Source of the DNA: Bacteroidota bacterium
Lineage (GTDB): Bacteria > Bacteroidota > Bacteroidia > UKL13-3
Direction: 5' to 3'
Assembly: GCA_027487835.1 (NCBI GenBank)
Contig: JAIYCU010000033.1
Coordinates: 1 to 64,000 of the forward strand
Length of the DNA: 64,000 bases
Shown in pieces: positions 51,733-61,068 of the stretch (position 1 is its first letter; each line of letters begins with the position of its first letter). Both the position numbers and the translations under genes were made by a program. Below the pieces are notes generated by a model. It was not told the origin of the DNA. It made no database searches and worked only from the letters and a program-made list of their open reading frames with translations.

Positions 51733-54186
51733 ATGAAACAATTCATCGATCAGCATGCCAAAATTGGTCTACTTTTAATTTTTGGTTTAATGTTTCAAAC
51801 TTTGGTAAACGGGCAAGGTTTGGGCACTATTACGGGTAAAGTAATTGATAAAAATACCCAAGAAAACCTAATAGGTGCAACAATCATTATACAAGGAACA
51901 ACTTTAGGAGCACAAACAGATGCAGAGGGAAAATTTATAGTTAAAGGGATTCCACCGAAATCATACAATATACTAATTCAATACGTGGGATATACGTCTA
52001 AAACTTTATTTAATGTGGTAGTAACCTCAGGCAATATCTTAACATTCAATTTAGAATTAGATCCTGCTTCAAAAAGCTTAGGAGAAGTTGTGGTTCAAAG
52101 CAGAACTTTTGGGAAAAAAACAGAAACACCTCTTTCTATTCAAAGTCTCACAGCCGAAGAAATTAAAAGTAATCCAGGTGGCAATTTTGATATTTCTAGA
52201 GTTATTCAAGCCTTGCCAGGTGTTGGTGGGAATACGGGTGGTGCGGCATTTAGAAATGACATTATTATTAGAGGTGGTGGCCCAAATGAGAATGTGTTTT
52301 ATTTAGATGGAATAGAAATCCCTGTTATCAATCACTTTGCCACTCAAGGAAGTTCGGGTGGCCCTCAGGGAATTTTGAACGTTAGTTTTATCCAAGACGT
52401 AACGCTAAGCTCTAGTTCTTTTGGCGCCCGTATTGATAACCCACTCTCTTCGGTTTTTAATTTTAAACAGAAAGACGGAAATGAAGAAAGATTGCAAGGG
52501 AATTTAAGACTTAGTGCTTCAGAAGCGGCTATCACCTTGGACGGACCTCTTACAAAAAATACAACCTTTTTGGCATCAGCTCGTAGGAGTTATCTACAAT
52601 TTTTGTTTATTTTTTTAGATTTACCTATTCGTCCAAGTTATTGGGATTTTCAATACAAAACAACAACCAAAATAAACGAAAAAACCACACTAACAACATT
52701 AGGTGTTGGCGCCATTGATGACTTTAAGTTTGCTATACCCGAAGAATCTACTCCTGAAAAAGAATACCAGCTAAGAGAAAGTCCAAATATTAACCAATGG
52801 AACTATACTTTAGGTGCTGTATTAAAGAGAAGAATTAGCAAAGGTTACATGAATATATCTGCAAGTAGAAATATGTTTAATAATGCACTAGATAGATGGG
52901 AAGATGGTAAAGAAAATGATGAGAATTTTAGAGCCGTAAAGATTAGATCACAGGAAATTGAAAATAAGTTTAGAATAGACATCAATAAATTTCAAGGCAA
53001 ATGGAAATATGCTTATGGAGGTATGTTACAATATGTAAAATATAACAATTCCACTTTTAGTAAAATCAACAATGGTGTTTTTGATTCTGCAGGCACTCAA
53101 ATAGCCCCTCCCTTAACCATCAGTTATAATTCTGCCATTGAGTTTTTTAAAGGGGGATTATTTGGTGAAGTTTCTAGAAGGGTATTAAATGACAGGTTAA
53201 ACCTAAATTTTGGCATTAGAACAGATGTAAATAACTTCACAAATGAAGGTTTAAATCCATTGCAAACTTTATCCCCACGCTTTTCAGCCTCCTATGCCTT
53301 AAATGATAAATGGAATTTAAATGCTACTGTTGGCAGGTATTTTAAAATCCCTATTTACCCTATTTTAGGTTTTAGAGATGGCGCAGGAACTTTGATTAAC
53401 AAAGACAATAAATATATCTCTACTAACCATTATGTAGGAGGCGTAGAATATCTTCCTACCAATAGCACCCGTATTACAGTAGAAGGTTTTTTTAAGCAAT
53501 ATGGTAATTATCCCGTTTCTATGCTAAATGGTATTTCATTGGCTAATCAAGGCGTGGATTTTGGTATTCTAGGCAATGAGCCAACTGTTTCTGTTGGTAA
53601 AGGTCAAGTATATGGCTTTGAATTTTTCTTTCAACAAAAATTAACTAAAAGCTTTTTTGCTACTTTCTCCTATACCTGGTTTGTAAGTAAGTTTAGTGGC
53701 AATGATGGAAAGCTTATTGCATCTGCATGGGATAGCAGACACTTAGTTTCAACTATTCTCGGTTATAAGTTTAAAAAAGGTTGGGAACTTGGTGCTAAAT
53801 ATCGCTTGGCTGGAGGCTCACCTTATACGCCCTTTAACTTGGAAGCTTCACGTGGAAGCTATCTTAGTACTGGAAGTGGAATATTAGACTTTAGCCAGTT
53901 AAACCAACTTAGATTAGGCGCATTTCAACAGGTGGATTTAAGAATAGATAAAAAGTTTAATTATAAAAAAGTTACATTAGATTTGTTTATAGACATTCAG
54001 AACCTTCTTTCAACGCCACAGCAAGCTTATCCTTCTTATGTTTTCGAAAGAAATGAAGACAACACTGGTTGGAAAACAACAGATGGCAAGGCAATTCAAC
54101 AAAATGGCAGCAACGCTATTCCAGTTATTTTGAACAACACAAACACAACTTTTCTACCCACATTTGGTTTTATACTTGAATTCTAA
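51733..54186 (+). CDS. TonB-dependent receptor with CarboxypepD_reg-like N-terminus
   Basis: The 817-residue receptor has a signal peptide, an N-terminal beta-sandwich (ITGKVIDKNTQENLIGATII), then a plug domain with VIQALPGVGGNTGGAAFRND, IIIRGGGPNENVFYLDGIEI and a barrel to the terminal FLPTFGFILEF. The ligand is unknown. It sits between marR/crtD on the other strand and crtI just downstream (4 bp from its stop to the crtI ATG), so it belongs to the carotenoid transcription unit. This is an unusual partner for pigment genes and may reflect a receptor for a precursor or a common regulator. Confidence 0.92.
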   Translation: MKQFIDQHAKIGLLLIFGLMFQTLVNGQGLGTITGKVIDKNTQENLIGATIIIQGTTLGAQTDAEGKFIVKGIPPKSYNILIQYVGYTSKTLFNVVVTSGNILTFNLELDPASKSLGEVVVQSRTFGKKTETPLSIQSLTAEEIKSNPGGNFDISRVIQALPGVGGNTGGAAFRNDIIIRGGGPNENVFYLDGIEIPVINHFATQGSSGGPQGILNVSFIQDVTLSSSSFGARIDNPLSSVFNFKQKDGNEERLQGNLRLSASEAAITLDGPLTKNTTFLASARRSYLQFLFIFLDLPIRPSYWDFQYKTTTKINEKTTLTTLGVGAIDDFKFAIPEESTPEKEYQLRESPNINQWNYTLGAVLKRRISKGYMNISASRNMFNNALDRWEDGKENDENFRAVKIRSQEIENKFRIDINKFQGKWKYAYGGMLQYVKYNNSTFSKINNGVFDSAGTQIAPPLTISYNSAIEFFKGGLFGEVSRRVLNDRLNLNFGIRTDVNNFTNEGLNPLQTLSPRFSASYALNDKWNLNATVGRYFKIPIYPILGFRDGAGTLINKDNKYISTNHYVGGVEYLPTNSTRITVEGFFKQYGNYPVSMLNGISLANQGVDFGILGNEPTVSVGKGQVYGFEFFFQQKLTKSFFATFSYTWFVSKFSGNDGKLIASAWDSRHLVSTILGYKFKKGWELGAKYRLAGGSPYTPFNLEASRGSYLSTGSGILDFSQLNQLRLGAFQQVDLRIDKKFNYKKVTLDLFIDIQNLLSTPQQAYPSYVFERNEDNTGWKTTDGKAIQQNGSNAIPVILNNTNTTFLPTFGFILEF

Positions 54187-54190
54187 TAAC

Positions 54191-55678
54191 ATGAATAGCA
54201 AAAAGGCAGTTGTAATTGGTGGAGGCGTGGCAGGTCTTTCTGCTGCTTCCTACTTAGCCAAAGGTGGATTTGAAGTAACGCTTTTAGAAAAAAATTCTAG
54301 TTTGGGCGGTAGGGCCAGACAATACCAAGCAGAAGGATTTACTTTTGATATGGGTCCAAGCTGGTATTGGATGCCGGATGTGTTTGAAAAATATTATAAT
54401 GACTTTGGTTTTACCACTTCTGATTTTTATGAATTAAAAAGGCTTGATCCAAGTTATCGCGTAATTAATAAGCAGGGTGAACCCATTGATATTCCTGCTG
54501 ATAAATTAGAATTAGAGGCCCTTTTTGAGAAAATAGAACCAGGTAGCGCCCTCAAGTTAAGGGCATTTTTAAAAGAAGCTGCATACAAATATGAAGTTGG
54601 CATTAATGACTTGGTGTATAAACCTAGCTTAAGTTTATTAGAATTTGCAGATATAAGATTGCTCAATGGATTACTCAAAATGGATGTGCTAAAAAACATG
54701 AGAAGCCATGTTAAGAAAACAGTTAAACATCCTTTTTTGCAGGAATTACTAGAGTTTCCAGTTTTATTTCTTGGCGCTTTACCTCAAAACACTCCAGCGC
54801 TTTATAGTTTGATGAACTATGCAGATATGGATTTAGGAACTTGGTATCCTATGGGTGGTATGTTTAAGATAATTGAGGCCTTTGAAAAAATTGCAAATAA
54901 GCAAGGCGTAAAAATTGGTTTGAACCAAGATGTCATTGGTTTTAATTATGAGGGTAAAAAAATCATAAGCGTTAAAACCACTACCCAAACTTATGAGGCA
55001 GATGTGGTTGTGGGCGCTGGCGATTATCATCACTTGGATCAAAACGTAATAGAAAAAAAATACCAATCCTATACTGCAGCTTACTGGGATAGCAGAAAAT
55101 TAGCGCCTTCTTGCTTACTTTATTATGTAGGTATCAATAAAAAAGTTAAAGGGCTTTTGCACCATAATCTATATTTTGATACCGATTTTAACCTTCATTC
55201 AAAAGAAATTTATACTACTCCAAAGTGGCCTGAAAAACCTCTGTTTTATGTCTCTGCCCCTTCTGTAACGGATAAGTCGGTTGCCCCAGAGGGAAAAGAA
55301 AATATATTTTTACTAATTCCAATTGCTCCAGGGTTAAAGGGAGACGATGAGAATGTTCGAAAAAAGTATTTTGATGAAATGATTGCACGTATAGAAAAAC
55401 AAACAGGTGAGAGTATTGCAAATGATATTTGTTATGTAAGAACGTATTCGGTTGCCGATTTTGTTAGCGATTATTACGCCTTTAAGGGCAATGCCTACGG
55501 ACTAGCCAACACTTTGGATCAAACCGCCATTTTAAAACCAAGTTTAAAATCAAAGAAGTTGAATAATTTATTTTTTGCCGGACAATTAACTGTACCCGGA
55601 CCTGGAGTGCCACCAAGTATAATAAGTGGAAAAGTAGCAGCAAATCAGATATTTAAGGAGATTAGTTTTATTAAATAG
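54191..55678 (+). CDS. crtI: Phytoene desaturase CrtI
   Basis: CrtI introduces double bonds into phytoene to give coloured products such as lycopene, using FAD at the membrane. The 495-residue product has the N-terminal AVVIGGGVAGLSAASYLAKG, LGGRARQYQAEGFTFDMGPS followed by WYWMPDVFEKYYN, typical of the Bacteroidota CrtI branch, and the C-terminal FFAGQLTVPGPGVPPSIISG signature. The frame extends to 54164, overlapping the receptor; the ATG at 54191 (MNSKKAVVIGGG) is preferred. It is followed by crtB after 87 bp. It holds one iterated decamer. Confidence 0.93.
   Translation: MNSKKAVVIGGGVAGLSAASYLAKGGFEVTLLEKNSSLGGRARQYQAEGFTFDMGPSWYWMPDVFEKYYNDFGFTTSDFYELKRLDPSYRVINKQGEPIDIPADKLELEALFEKIEPGSALKLRAFLKEAAYKYEVGINDLVYKPSLSLLEFADIRLLNGLLKMDVLKNMRSHVKKTVKHPFLQELLEFPVLFLGALPQNTPALYSLMNYADMDLGTWYPMGGMFKIIEAFEKIANKQGVKIGLNQDVIGFNYEGKKIISVKTTTQTYEADVVVGAGDYHHLDQNVIEKKYQSYTAAYWDSRKLAPSCLLYYVGINKKVKGLLHHNLYFDTDFNLHSKEIYTTPKWPEKPLFYVSAPSVTDKSVAPEGKENIFLLIPIAPGLKGDDENVRKKYFDEMIARIEKQTGESIANDICYVRTYSVADFVSDYYAFKGNAYGLANTLDQTAILKPSLKSKKLNNLFFAGQLTVPGPGVPPSIISGKVAANQIFKEISFIK
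54917..54926 (+). repeat. Iterated decamer copy GGTTTGAACC (GLN frame)
   Basis: Exact copy in crtI, encoding Gly-Leu-Asn of KIGLNQDVIG. Confidence 0.85.
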
Positions 55679-55765
55679 TTAAATTTGAGCCACTTTAAAA
55701 ACAATTCTGACCTATTAAGAATTATTATTAAACTATTTCCTCAAAAACCTACTATCAAATAGTAC

Positions 55766-56602
55766 ATGAAAGAATTATACGATAAAGTTTCAAGCAAAAG
55801 CAGCAAGTTAGTTACAAAAAGCTACAGCACTTCTTTCTCAATGGGAATAAGGTTTTTGGCCTCTAGGTTTAGAAATCCTATTTATGCCATTTATGGCTTT
55901 GTAAGATTGGCCGATGAGATTGTAGATACTTTTCATGGCTTTCCTAAACGTCAGATGTTAATAGAACTTAAGGAGGAAACCAATAAGGCCATAGAAAGAG
56001 GAATTAGTATTAATCCCATTCTTCACAGTTTTCAGGAGGTAGTTAGGGCTTACAATGTGGATCAATCTAGTATTGATACATTTCTAAAAAGCATGGAAAT
56101 GGACTTATATAACCAAAATTATGATCAGAAAGGGTATGAGGAATACATTCTTGGTTCTGCCGAAGTTGTTGGTTTAATGTGTTTACGTGTTTTTACAGAA
56201 GGTAATAACGATTTGTATCAAGAATTAAAACCTTATGCCATGAAGCTTGGCTCTGCCTTCCAAAAAATTAATTTTTTAAGAGACTTCAAAGCAGATAAAG
56301 ATGGTCTTGGTAGGTTGTATTTCCCGCAGTTAAAAACGCAAGATTTTAACGAAGAAACCAAAGCGCAAATTGAAGAAGATATTTTAGCCGACTTTGAATT
56401 GGGGTATGAAGGGATAAAAAAACTGCCAAAGGATGCTCGTTTTGGAGTTTATGTGGCCTATATTTACTATTCTCGCCTTCTTGCAAAAATCAGAGAAATT
56501 CCTGCCTCAAGAATTATGGAAGAACGAATTAGAATTAGTGATAAGCAAAAGTACGCTCTATTCTTTGGTTCATATCTTAGGCATAGTTTTAATTTGCTGT
56601 AA
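55766..56602 (+). CDS. crtB: Phytoene synthase CrtB
   Basis: CrtB condenses two geranylgeranyl diphosphates head to head to phytoene, the first carotenoid step. The 278-residue product has SYSTSFSMGIRFLASRFRNP and IYAIYGFVRLADEIVDTFHG with the first Asp-rich motif (DEIVD, about residue 50). LGSAFQKINFLRDFKADKDG with the second Asp motif lies near 170 and is followed by RLYFP. Length is typical for Bacteroidota. It is ordered crtI-crtB-unknown-idi on the plus strand; the next gene starts nine bases after the stop. No cyclase (CrtY), hydroxylase (CrtZ) or ketolase (CrtW) is in the window. Confidence 0.95.
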   Translation: MKELYDKVSSKSSKLVTKSYSTSFSMGIRFLASRFRNPIYAIYGFVRLADEIVDTFHGFPKRQMLIELKEETNKAIERGISINPILHSFQEVVRAYNVDQSSIDTFLKSMEMDLYNQNYDQKGYEEYILGSAEVVGLMCLRVFTEGNNDLYQELKPYAMKLGSAFQKINFLRDFKADKDGLGRLYFPQLKTQDFNEETKAQIEEDILADFELGYEGIKKLPKDARFGVYVAYIYYSRLLAKIREIPASRIMEERIRISDKQKYALFFGSYLRHSFNLL

Positions 56603-56611
56603 TAAGCATAA

Positions 56612-57091
56612 ATGAAAACCTTAATTATTCTTACCCTATTGAACCTACCTCAAACCCCTATGCTTTCTCTCAGGAGCCTATATCACAATGCTATTGAGAG
56701 TGAATCGAGTGCTATAAAATTAGATACTTATTTAAAAACACTATCCTCCAATGAACCTTTAACAATGGGTTATATTGGCGCAACAAAAATGTTATTGGCT
56801 AAATATGCAATATTGCCAAGCCAGAAATACAGCTATTTCACTGAGGGTCGCCAGAAAATTGATGCTGCCATTGCAGCAAGCCCAGGCAATTTAGAACTTA
56901 TATATCTTAGGTATAGCATTCAACTTAATTCACCTTCCTTTTTGGGTTATAATAAGAATATTAAAGAGGATAGAAGTGCCCTAATTAATGGTGCATCTAG
57001 TATTGATGATCATGAGTTAAAGGTAAAGATTATTAGTTTCTTGGTGTTTTCAGCCGGACTCTCAGCTGCAGAAAGGGACTTGCTTAAATGA
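56612..57091 (+). CDS. Unknown helical protein within the carotenoid operon
   Basis: I do not recognise the 159-residue product. It starts with a short hydrophobic segment (MKTLIILTLLNLPQTPMLSL), too short for a confident signal peptide. The rest is helical, with TPR-like features (GRQKIDAAIAASPGNLELIYLR), and ends DDHELKVKIISFLVFSAGLS with a few more residues. It lies nine bases after crtB and overlaps idi by four bases (ATGA), so it is translated with them. That position suggests a role in carotenoid or isoprenoid metabolism, such as a scaffold; the function is inferred only. Confidence 0.72.
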   Translation: MKTLIILTLLNLPQTPMLSLRSLYHNAIESESSAIKLDTYLKTLSSNEPLTMGYIGATKMLLAKYAILPSQKYSYFTEGRQKIDAAIAASPGNLELIYLRYSIQLNSPSFLGYNKNIKEDRSALINGASSIDDHELKVKIISFLVFSAGLSAAERDLLK

Positions 57092-57594
57092 GCATAGAAA
57101 TGGTGATTCTTGTGGATGAACAAGATAATGAAATTGGCTTAATGGAGAAACAAGAAGCCCATGAAAAGGCATTATTGCACAGGGCTTTTTCTGTTCTTAT
57201 TTTTAATAAACTGGGTCAAACTCTTCTACAACAACGGGCAAATACAAAATATCATTCTGCTGGGCTTTGGACAAACGCCTGTTGCTCTCATCCCCGTGCT
57301 GGCGAAACTACAATAAAGGCTGCTCATAGACGATTAATGGAAGAGCTAGGATTTGATTGCGAACTTGAACTTAAACACTCTTTTATTTATAACGCCCCTT
57401 TTGATAACGGCCTCACTGAACATGAATTTGATCATGTGTTTTTTGGAGATTTTAATGAGGCAATTAACTTTAATACAGAGGAAGTTTCAGCAGTTAAATG
57501 GGTAACAATCCCTTGGTTGTTAGCAGATATCAAAAATAATCCTGAGAATTATACTGTCTGGTTTAGAATGATTGTAGAGAAGATTCACTTATAA
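57088..57594 (+). CDS. idi: Isopentenyl-diphosphate delta-isomerase, type I
   Basis: Idi converts isopentenyl to dimethylallyl diphosphate, supplying the isoprenoid chain for carotenoids. The 168-residue product has the Nudix fold, the catalytic Cys in WTNACCSHPRAGE (about residue 65), the Nudix-like AAHRRLMEELGFDCEL and the metal/acid site in EHEFDHVFFGD. The N-terminus VILVDEQDNEIGLMEKQEAH is standard for type I enzymes. It overlaps the unknown gene by four bases and completes the cluster. Its position with crtB implies that precursor supply is regulated along with pigment synthesis. Confidence 0.95.
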   Translation: MSIEMVILVDEQDNEIGLMEKQEAHEKALLHRAFSVLIFNKLGQTLLQQRANTKYHSAGLWTNACCSHPRAGETTIKAAHRRLMEELGFDCELELKHSFIYNAPFDNGLTEHEFDHVFFGDFNEAINFNTEEVSAVKWVTIPWLLADIKNNPENYTVWFRMIVEKIHL

Positions 57595-57637
57595 GCGCTA
57601 GTTTTATATCTTCGTTTGTCTTAATGCAAATTTGTAG

Positions 57638-60124
57638 ATGAAAAAACTTCTCCTTGCCCTACTTCTGCCATTTAGTATAATGGCACAAAGCCCCTTCCAA
57701 TCCTACCACAAAGATCCAGTTCAATACAGAGAACATGTCTTAGATATTACAAAAATGAAGCTGGAGGTGTCGTTTCTTCCAGAGGTTAAACAGGTAAATG
57801 GAAAGGTAAGCCACTCTTTTGTGGTGTTAAGGAAAACAGTAGATTCTATTTTTTTTGATGGGCCAGGAATCATTATTCACCAAGCACTGTTAAATGGTAA
57901 AAAGCTCACTTTTAAAGCAAATAAATCAGGGATTTGGGTATTCCCATCTACGCCCTTAACTTGGAATCAAATTGCTGAAATCACCTTTGATTACACCGCA
58001 AAACCTCAAAAAGGAATTTATTTTATTGGCTGGAATCAACCCGATGTTTCGGATACTATTGCCTATCCTAAAAATTTAGAAGCCGACCCTTTTAGGGTGA
58101 GAAGACAAATCTGGACCCAAGGCCAAGGCATAGATAACAGGCATTGGATTCCAATGTATGATGACATGAATGATAAATTCATTACAGAAACCGTTATAAA
58201 GTTTGATAGTAAATATAAAGTGCTTTCTAATGGCTTATTAAAAGCTAAGACAAAAAATAAGGACGGCAGCATAACTTGGCATTATGCGATGTCTAAGCCG
58301 CATGCCGGTTATTTGCTAATGTTGGCAATTGGCAAGTACGAGGTAGAAACCGCTAAAAGTAAATCTGGTGTTCCGCTGCAATATTGGTATTATCCAGAGT
58401 TTAAGAATCGGGTTGAACCAACCTTTAGATACAGTCCGATGATGATAGATTTTATGGAAGAGCAAACAGGAATTCCTTATCCTTGGGAAACTTATAGCCA
58501 AGTAATGGTGCAAGATTTTATGTACGGTGCCATGGAAAATACTACAGCTACTATATTTGGTGATTTTTTCTTTGTAGATAACAGAGCATTCTTAGATAAA
58601 AATTATATTGGAGTTAACTGTCATGAGCTTACGCATCAATGGTTTGGCGACTTTGTTACTGCCAGAGATGGAAGAGACGCTTGGTTGCAAGAAAGCTTTG
58701 CAACCTTTTATCCAAAACAATTGAGCCGCGTTTTAGATGGGGAGCAAGAATGGGATTGGCAAAGAAGGCAACATCAGGTTTCTGCAGTAGAGGCAGGCAA
58801 AAAGGATAATTATTCCGTTAGACATTCGGCTGGAGGAACCGCACGTGTATACCCAAAAGGGGCAGCCGTATTAAGCATGTTGGTGTATTATTTAGGCGAG
58901 GAGCAATGGAAAAAAGTATTAAGCCATTATTTAAAGACGCATGCATACGCAAATGTAGAAACCATTGATTTGCAACAAGCCATTAAAGATGTTTTAGGTT
59001 TGAATCTAGACTGGTTTTTCGACCAATGGATTTACCGAGGCGGAGAGCCACATTTTAGAGTTCACTATGAGGATTTAACTTATAATGATGGCAGTAAATC
59101 TACAGAAATTGCCATTGAACAAATCCATGCGCATACAGAAACTGTGGGGGCCTTTAGAATGCCAATTACCTTAGAAGTTCATTATACAGATGGCTCAAAA
59201 AGCAGCGTAGTAGAAGAGATTTCTAAGGATTTTGAAGTGGTAAAAATTGATAATCCTGAAAAAAAGAAAATAGCCTTTGTTTTGTTTGATCCAAATTCAA
59301 ATGTATTAAAGCAGCTAAGTTTTAGAAAAGGTTTTGAAGAATTAACAGCACAAGCTGCAAATGCCACAAGCTATTTGGATAGATACGATGCAGTGCTTGG
59401 TCTTAGGACCTTTCCCATAGAGCAAAAAAGAGCGTTGTTGGTTCAAACCACCCAAAAGGAAAAACATTATGCAATTTTAAATGAGACAATTTCTCAACTT
59501 GCTTCAGATACATCGCCACAACTCATCCCAGTTTGGTTCAACTTATATAAAAACCAAAGTGCGCAAGTAAGAGCTCATCTCATTAAAGAAATTGGATTTA
59601 GAAATACTACACGTTCATTATTTGAATTGGCCTTAAAAGATAGTAGTTACGAGGTAGTAAAAAATGCAATGACTGTATGGATTGAAGCCGAATTCCTTTT
59701 GGATAATAATAACATGGGTTTGGTAATTAAAAATATCAATCAAAATTTAGTAGGTTCAATTTCCATGAATCATGCTCTTGAAATAAAAAGATTAGAATTG
59801 CTGCATTTACATGGATACGGAAGCTTGGAGGGTGATTTAGTACAACTTTTTGAGTATGCATCTCCAAAATATGAGTTTAGAACGCGGGTTAATGCTTTTC
59901 AAGCTATAATAGCCCTTAATTGTTTTAAGGATTATCCTTGGTTAGATATTTTTGAGCCTATGCTTTCTTTTAATAGCAGGCTTTCTGGGCCTGCTGTTGA
60001 GCTATGTAAACATCTTTGTTTAGATGAAAAAGTACGATTGCACCTTAAAAAAGAATTGGCTAATGCGCAATTGAGCCTGTCAGACAAGGAAATAATTAAG
60101 AATCTTATACCTTTGTTAAAATAG
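57638..60124 (+). CDS. Exported M1 family aminopeptidase
   Basis: The 828-residue product has a short signal peptide (MKKLLLALLLPFSIMA). The M1 domain has the GAMENTTAT exopeptidase motif (about residue 297), HELTHQWFGD (HExxH, about 328) and ESFATF with the third zinc ligand Glu (about 352). The C-terminal 280 residues are helical and less conserved. It removes N-terminal residues from peptides in the periplasm. It starts 43 bp after idi on the same strand, but a shared role with carotenoid genes is not apparent. A decamer copy lies at 59440. Confidence 0.93.
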   Translation: MKKLLLALLLPFSIMAQSPFQSYHKDPVQYREHVLDITKMKLEVSFLPEVKQVNGKVSHSFVVLRKTVDSIFFDGPGIIIHQALLNGKKLTFKANKSGIWVFPSTPLTWNQIAEITFDYTAKPQKGIYFIGWNQPDVSDTIAYPKNLEADPFRVRRQIWTQGQGIDNRHWIPMYDDMNDKFITETVIKFDSKYKVLSNGLLKAKTKNKDGSITWHYAMSKPHAGYLLMLAIGKYEVETAKSKSGVPLQYWYYPEFKNRVEPTFRYSPMMIDFMEEQTGIPYPWETYSQVMVQDFMYGAMENTTATIFGDFFFVDNRAFLDKNYIGVNCHELTHQWFGDFVTARDGRDAWLQESFATFYPKQLSRVLDGEQEWDWQRRQHQVSAVEAGKKDNYSVRHSAGGTARVYPKGAAVLSMLVYYLGEEQWKKVLSHYLKTHAYANVETIDLQQAIKDVLGLNLDWFFDQWIYRGGEPHFRVHYEDLTYNDGSKSTEIAIEQIHAHTETVGAFRMPITLEVHYTDGSKSSVVEEISKDFEVVKIDNPEKKKIAFVLFDPNSNVLKQLSFRKGFEELTAQAANATSYLDRYDAVLGLRTFPIEQKRALLVQTTQKEKHYAILNETISQLASDTSPQLIPVWFNLYKNQSAQVRAHLIKEIGFRNTTRSLFELALKDSSYEVVKNAMTVWIEAEFLLDNNNMGLVIKNINQNLVGSISMNHALEIKRLELLHLHGYGSLEGDLVQLFEYASPKYEFRTRVNAFQAIIALNCFKDYPWLDIFEPMLSFNSRLSGPAVELCKHLCLDEKVRLHLKKELANAQLSLSDKEIIKNLIPLLK
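59440..59449 (+). repeat. Iterated decamer copy GGTTCAAACC (VQT frame)
   Basis: Exact copy in the M1 aminopeptidase gene, encoding Val-Gln-Thr of LLVQTTQKE. Confidence 0.85.
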
Positions 60125-60137
60125 ACATTGAATACCT

Positions 60138-60812
60138 ATGAAAAAATTCCAATTACTATTGGCCTTTGCCATGGCTTTAAATTTTAGTTTAAACGCCCAA
60201 AACAAGAAATCTTACCTAACCTCGGATGGAGAATTAATTTTCTCCTTTGCCAATTATCAAATAGGCAGCGAAAAAATTAGCACCCCACCTCGTTTTACTT
60301 GTTTTTTTCATTATGGAAAATATAAGCATTTAGATATTGGAAAGAACTTTGGATTATATGCGGGTATGGCAATTCGCAATGTTGGTTTTTCTTCTAAAAT
60401 TTCTGATACCCTTGTAAAACGCAGAGTTTATACAATAGGCGTACCTGTGGCATTTAAAGTTGGAGATTTGGGCAATGATAAATACCTCTACGCTGGAGCA
60501 GAAGGTGAGTTTGCGTTTCATTTTAAAGAAAAAACCTTTATCAATGATAACAAAACGAAACAATCGGAATGGTTTAGCAAAAGGAATAATTTGTTTTTAC
60601 CAAGTGTTTTTGTGGGTGTAAATTTTAAAAGCGGATTGAACCTAAAGTTCAAATATTATTTAGAGAACCTATACAATCCAGACTATACAAAAGACGGAAA
60701 AAAATTGTATGAGAATATTACAAACTCACAAATGTTTTACTTTTCAATTTCTATGAATGTTAGAAAAGGCACTTATTATGGTAAAAGTAAAACGTATAAT
60801 AAAACCTCTTAA
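60138..60812 (+). CDS. Small outer-membrane beta-barrel-like protein, unknown function
   Basis: The 224-residue product has a signal peptide (MKKFQLLLAFAMALNFSLNA) and then alternating beta-strand patterns (FGLYAGMAIRNVGFSS, RVYTIGVPVAFKVGDLGN, LNLKFKYYLENLYNP), ending MFYFSISMNVRKGTYYGKS. This resembles the eight-stranded OmpA/porin-family barrels of Bacteroidota, but no specific family is clear. It lies 13 bases after the M1 peptidase gene and so may be in the same transcript. The 294-bp gap that follows holds the metK promoter and leader. Confidence 0.7.
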   Translation: MKKFQLLLAFAMALNFSLNAQNKKSYLTSDGELIFSFANYQIGSEKISTPPRFTCFFHYGKYKHLDIGKNFGLYAGMAIRNVGFSSKISDTLVKRRVYTIGVPVAFKVGDLGNDKYLYAGAEGEFAFHFKEKTFINDNKTKQSEWFSKRNNLFLPSVFVGVNFKSGLNLKFKYYLENLYNPDYTKDGKKLYENITNSQMFYFSISMNVRKGTYYGKSKTYNKTS

Positions 60813-60907
60813 TAGGAAATTGTAATTTTTCAAATCTCAAAAGACCATTTAAATACTAGGAACGCCTTCAATTATTTTAAGCTTTCTAATCAAATTTGTT
60901 TAAAATC

Positions 60908-60937
60908 TTTGTTTTTTCCTGATAAGATATACTTTTG
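60908..60937 (+). promoter_or_regulatory. metK promoter (TTTG-N18-TACTTTTG)
   Basis: TTTG at 60908-60911 and TACTTTTG at 60930-60937 are separated by 18 bases, the best fit to the Bacteroidota -33/-7 consensus in the window. Transcription would begin near 60941, giving a leader of about 165 nt before metK. Confidence 0.65.
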
Positions 60938-60941
60938 CATT

Positions 60942-61068
60942 GCATTAAGAATTCCACCTATGTGGAATGCCAACCGGGACGAACACTACGGTGGTGAAGC
61001 AATGCGGACTTTCTTGTCAATTTATGTTCAACTAGAATACAGGAGGGTTTTCGTGCTTCATTTAATGC
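60942..61068 (+). promoter_or_regulatory. Structured metK leader, candidate SAM-responsive switch
   Basis: Two hairpins are constant: ATTCCAC/GTGGAAT (60951-60957 with 60962-60968) and CC-A-ACCG/CGGTGG (60970-60976 with 60989-60994, one bulged A). Two outer closures compete. In form A, GCATT (60942-60946) pairs with AATGC (61001-61005). In form B, GCATTAA (60942-60948) pairs with TTAATGC (61062-61068) while TGAAGCA (60995-61001) pairs with TGCTTCA (61054-61060), making a four-way junction. Forms A and B exclude each other. The arm AACCG...CGGTG recalls P4 of the SAM-I/SAM-IV clan, but the rest does not fit the S-box consensus, so the class is not assigned. Confidence 0.6.

Noticed and set aside
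60930-61010. Assigning the metK leader to the S-box (SAM-I) riboswitch
   Set aside because: The AACCG...CGGTG arm is similar, but the 5' P1/P2 consensus, kink-turn and conserved P3 loop of SAM-I are not readable, so the class is left open.
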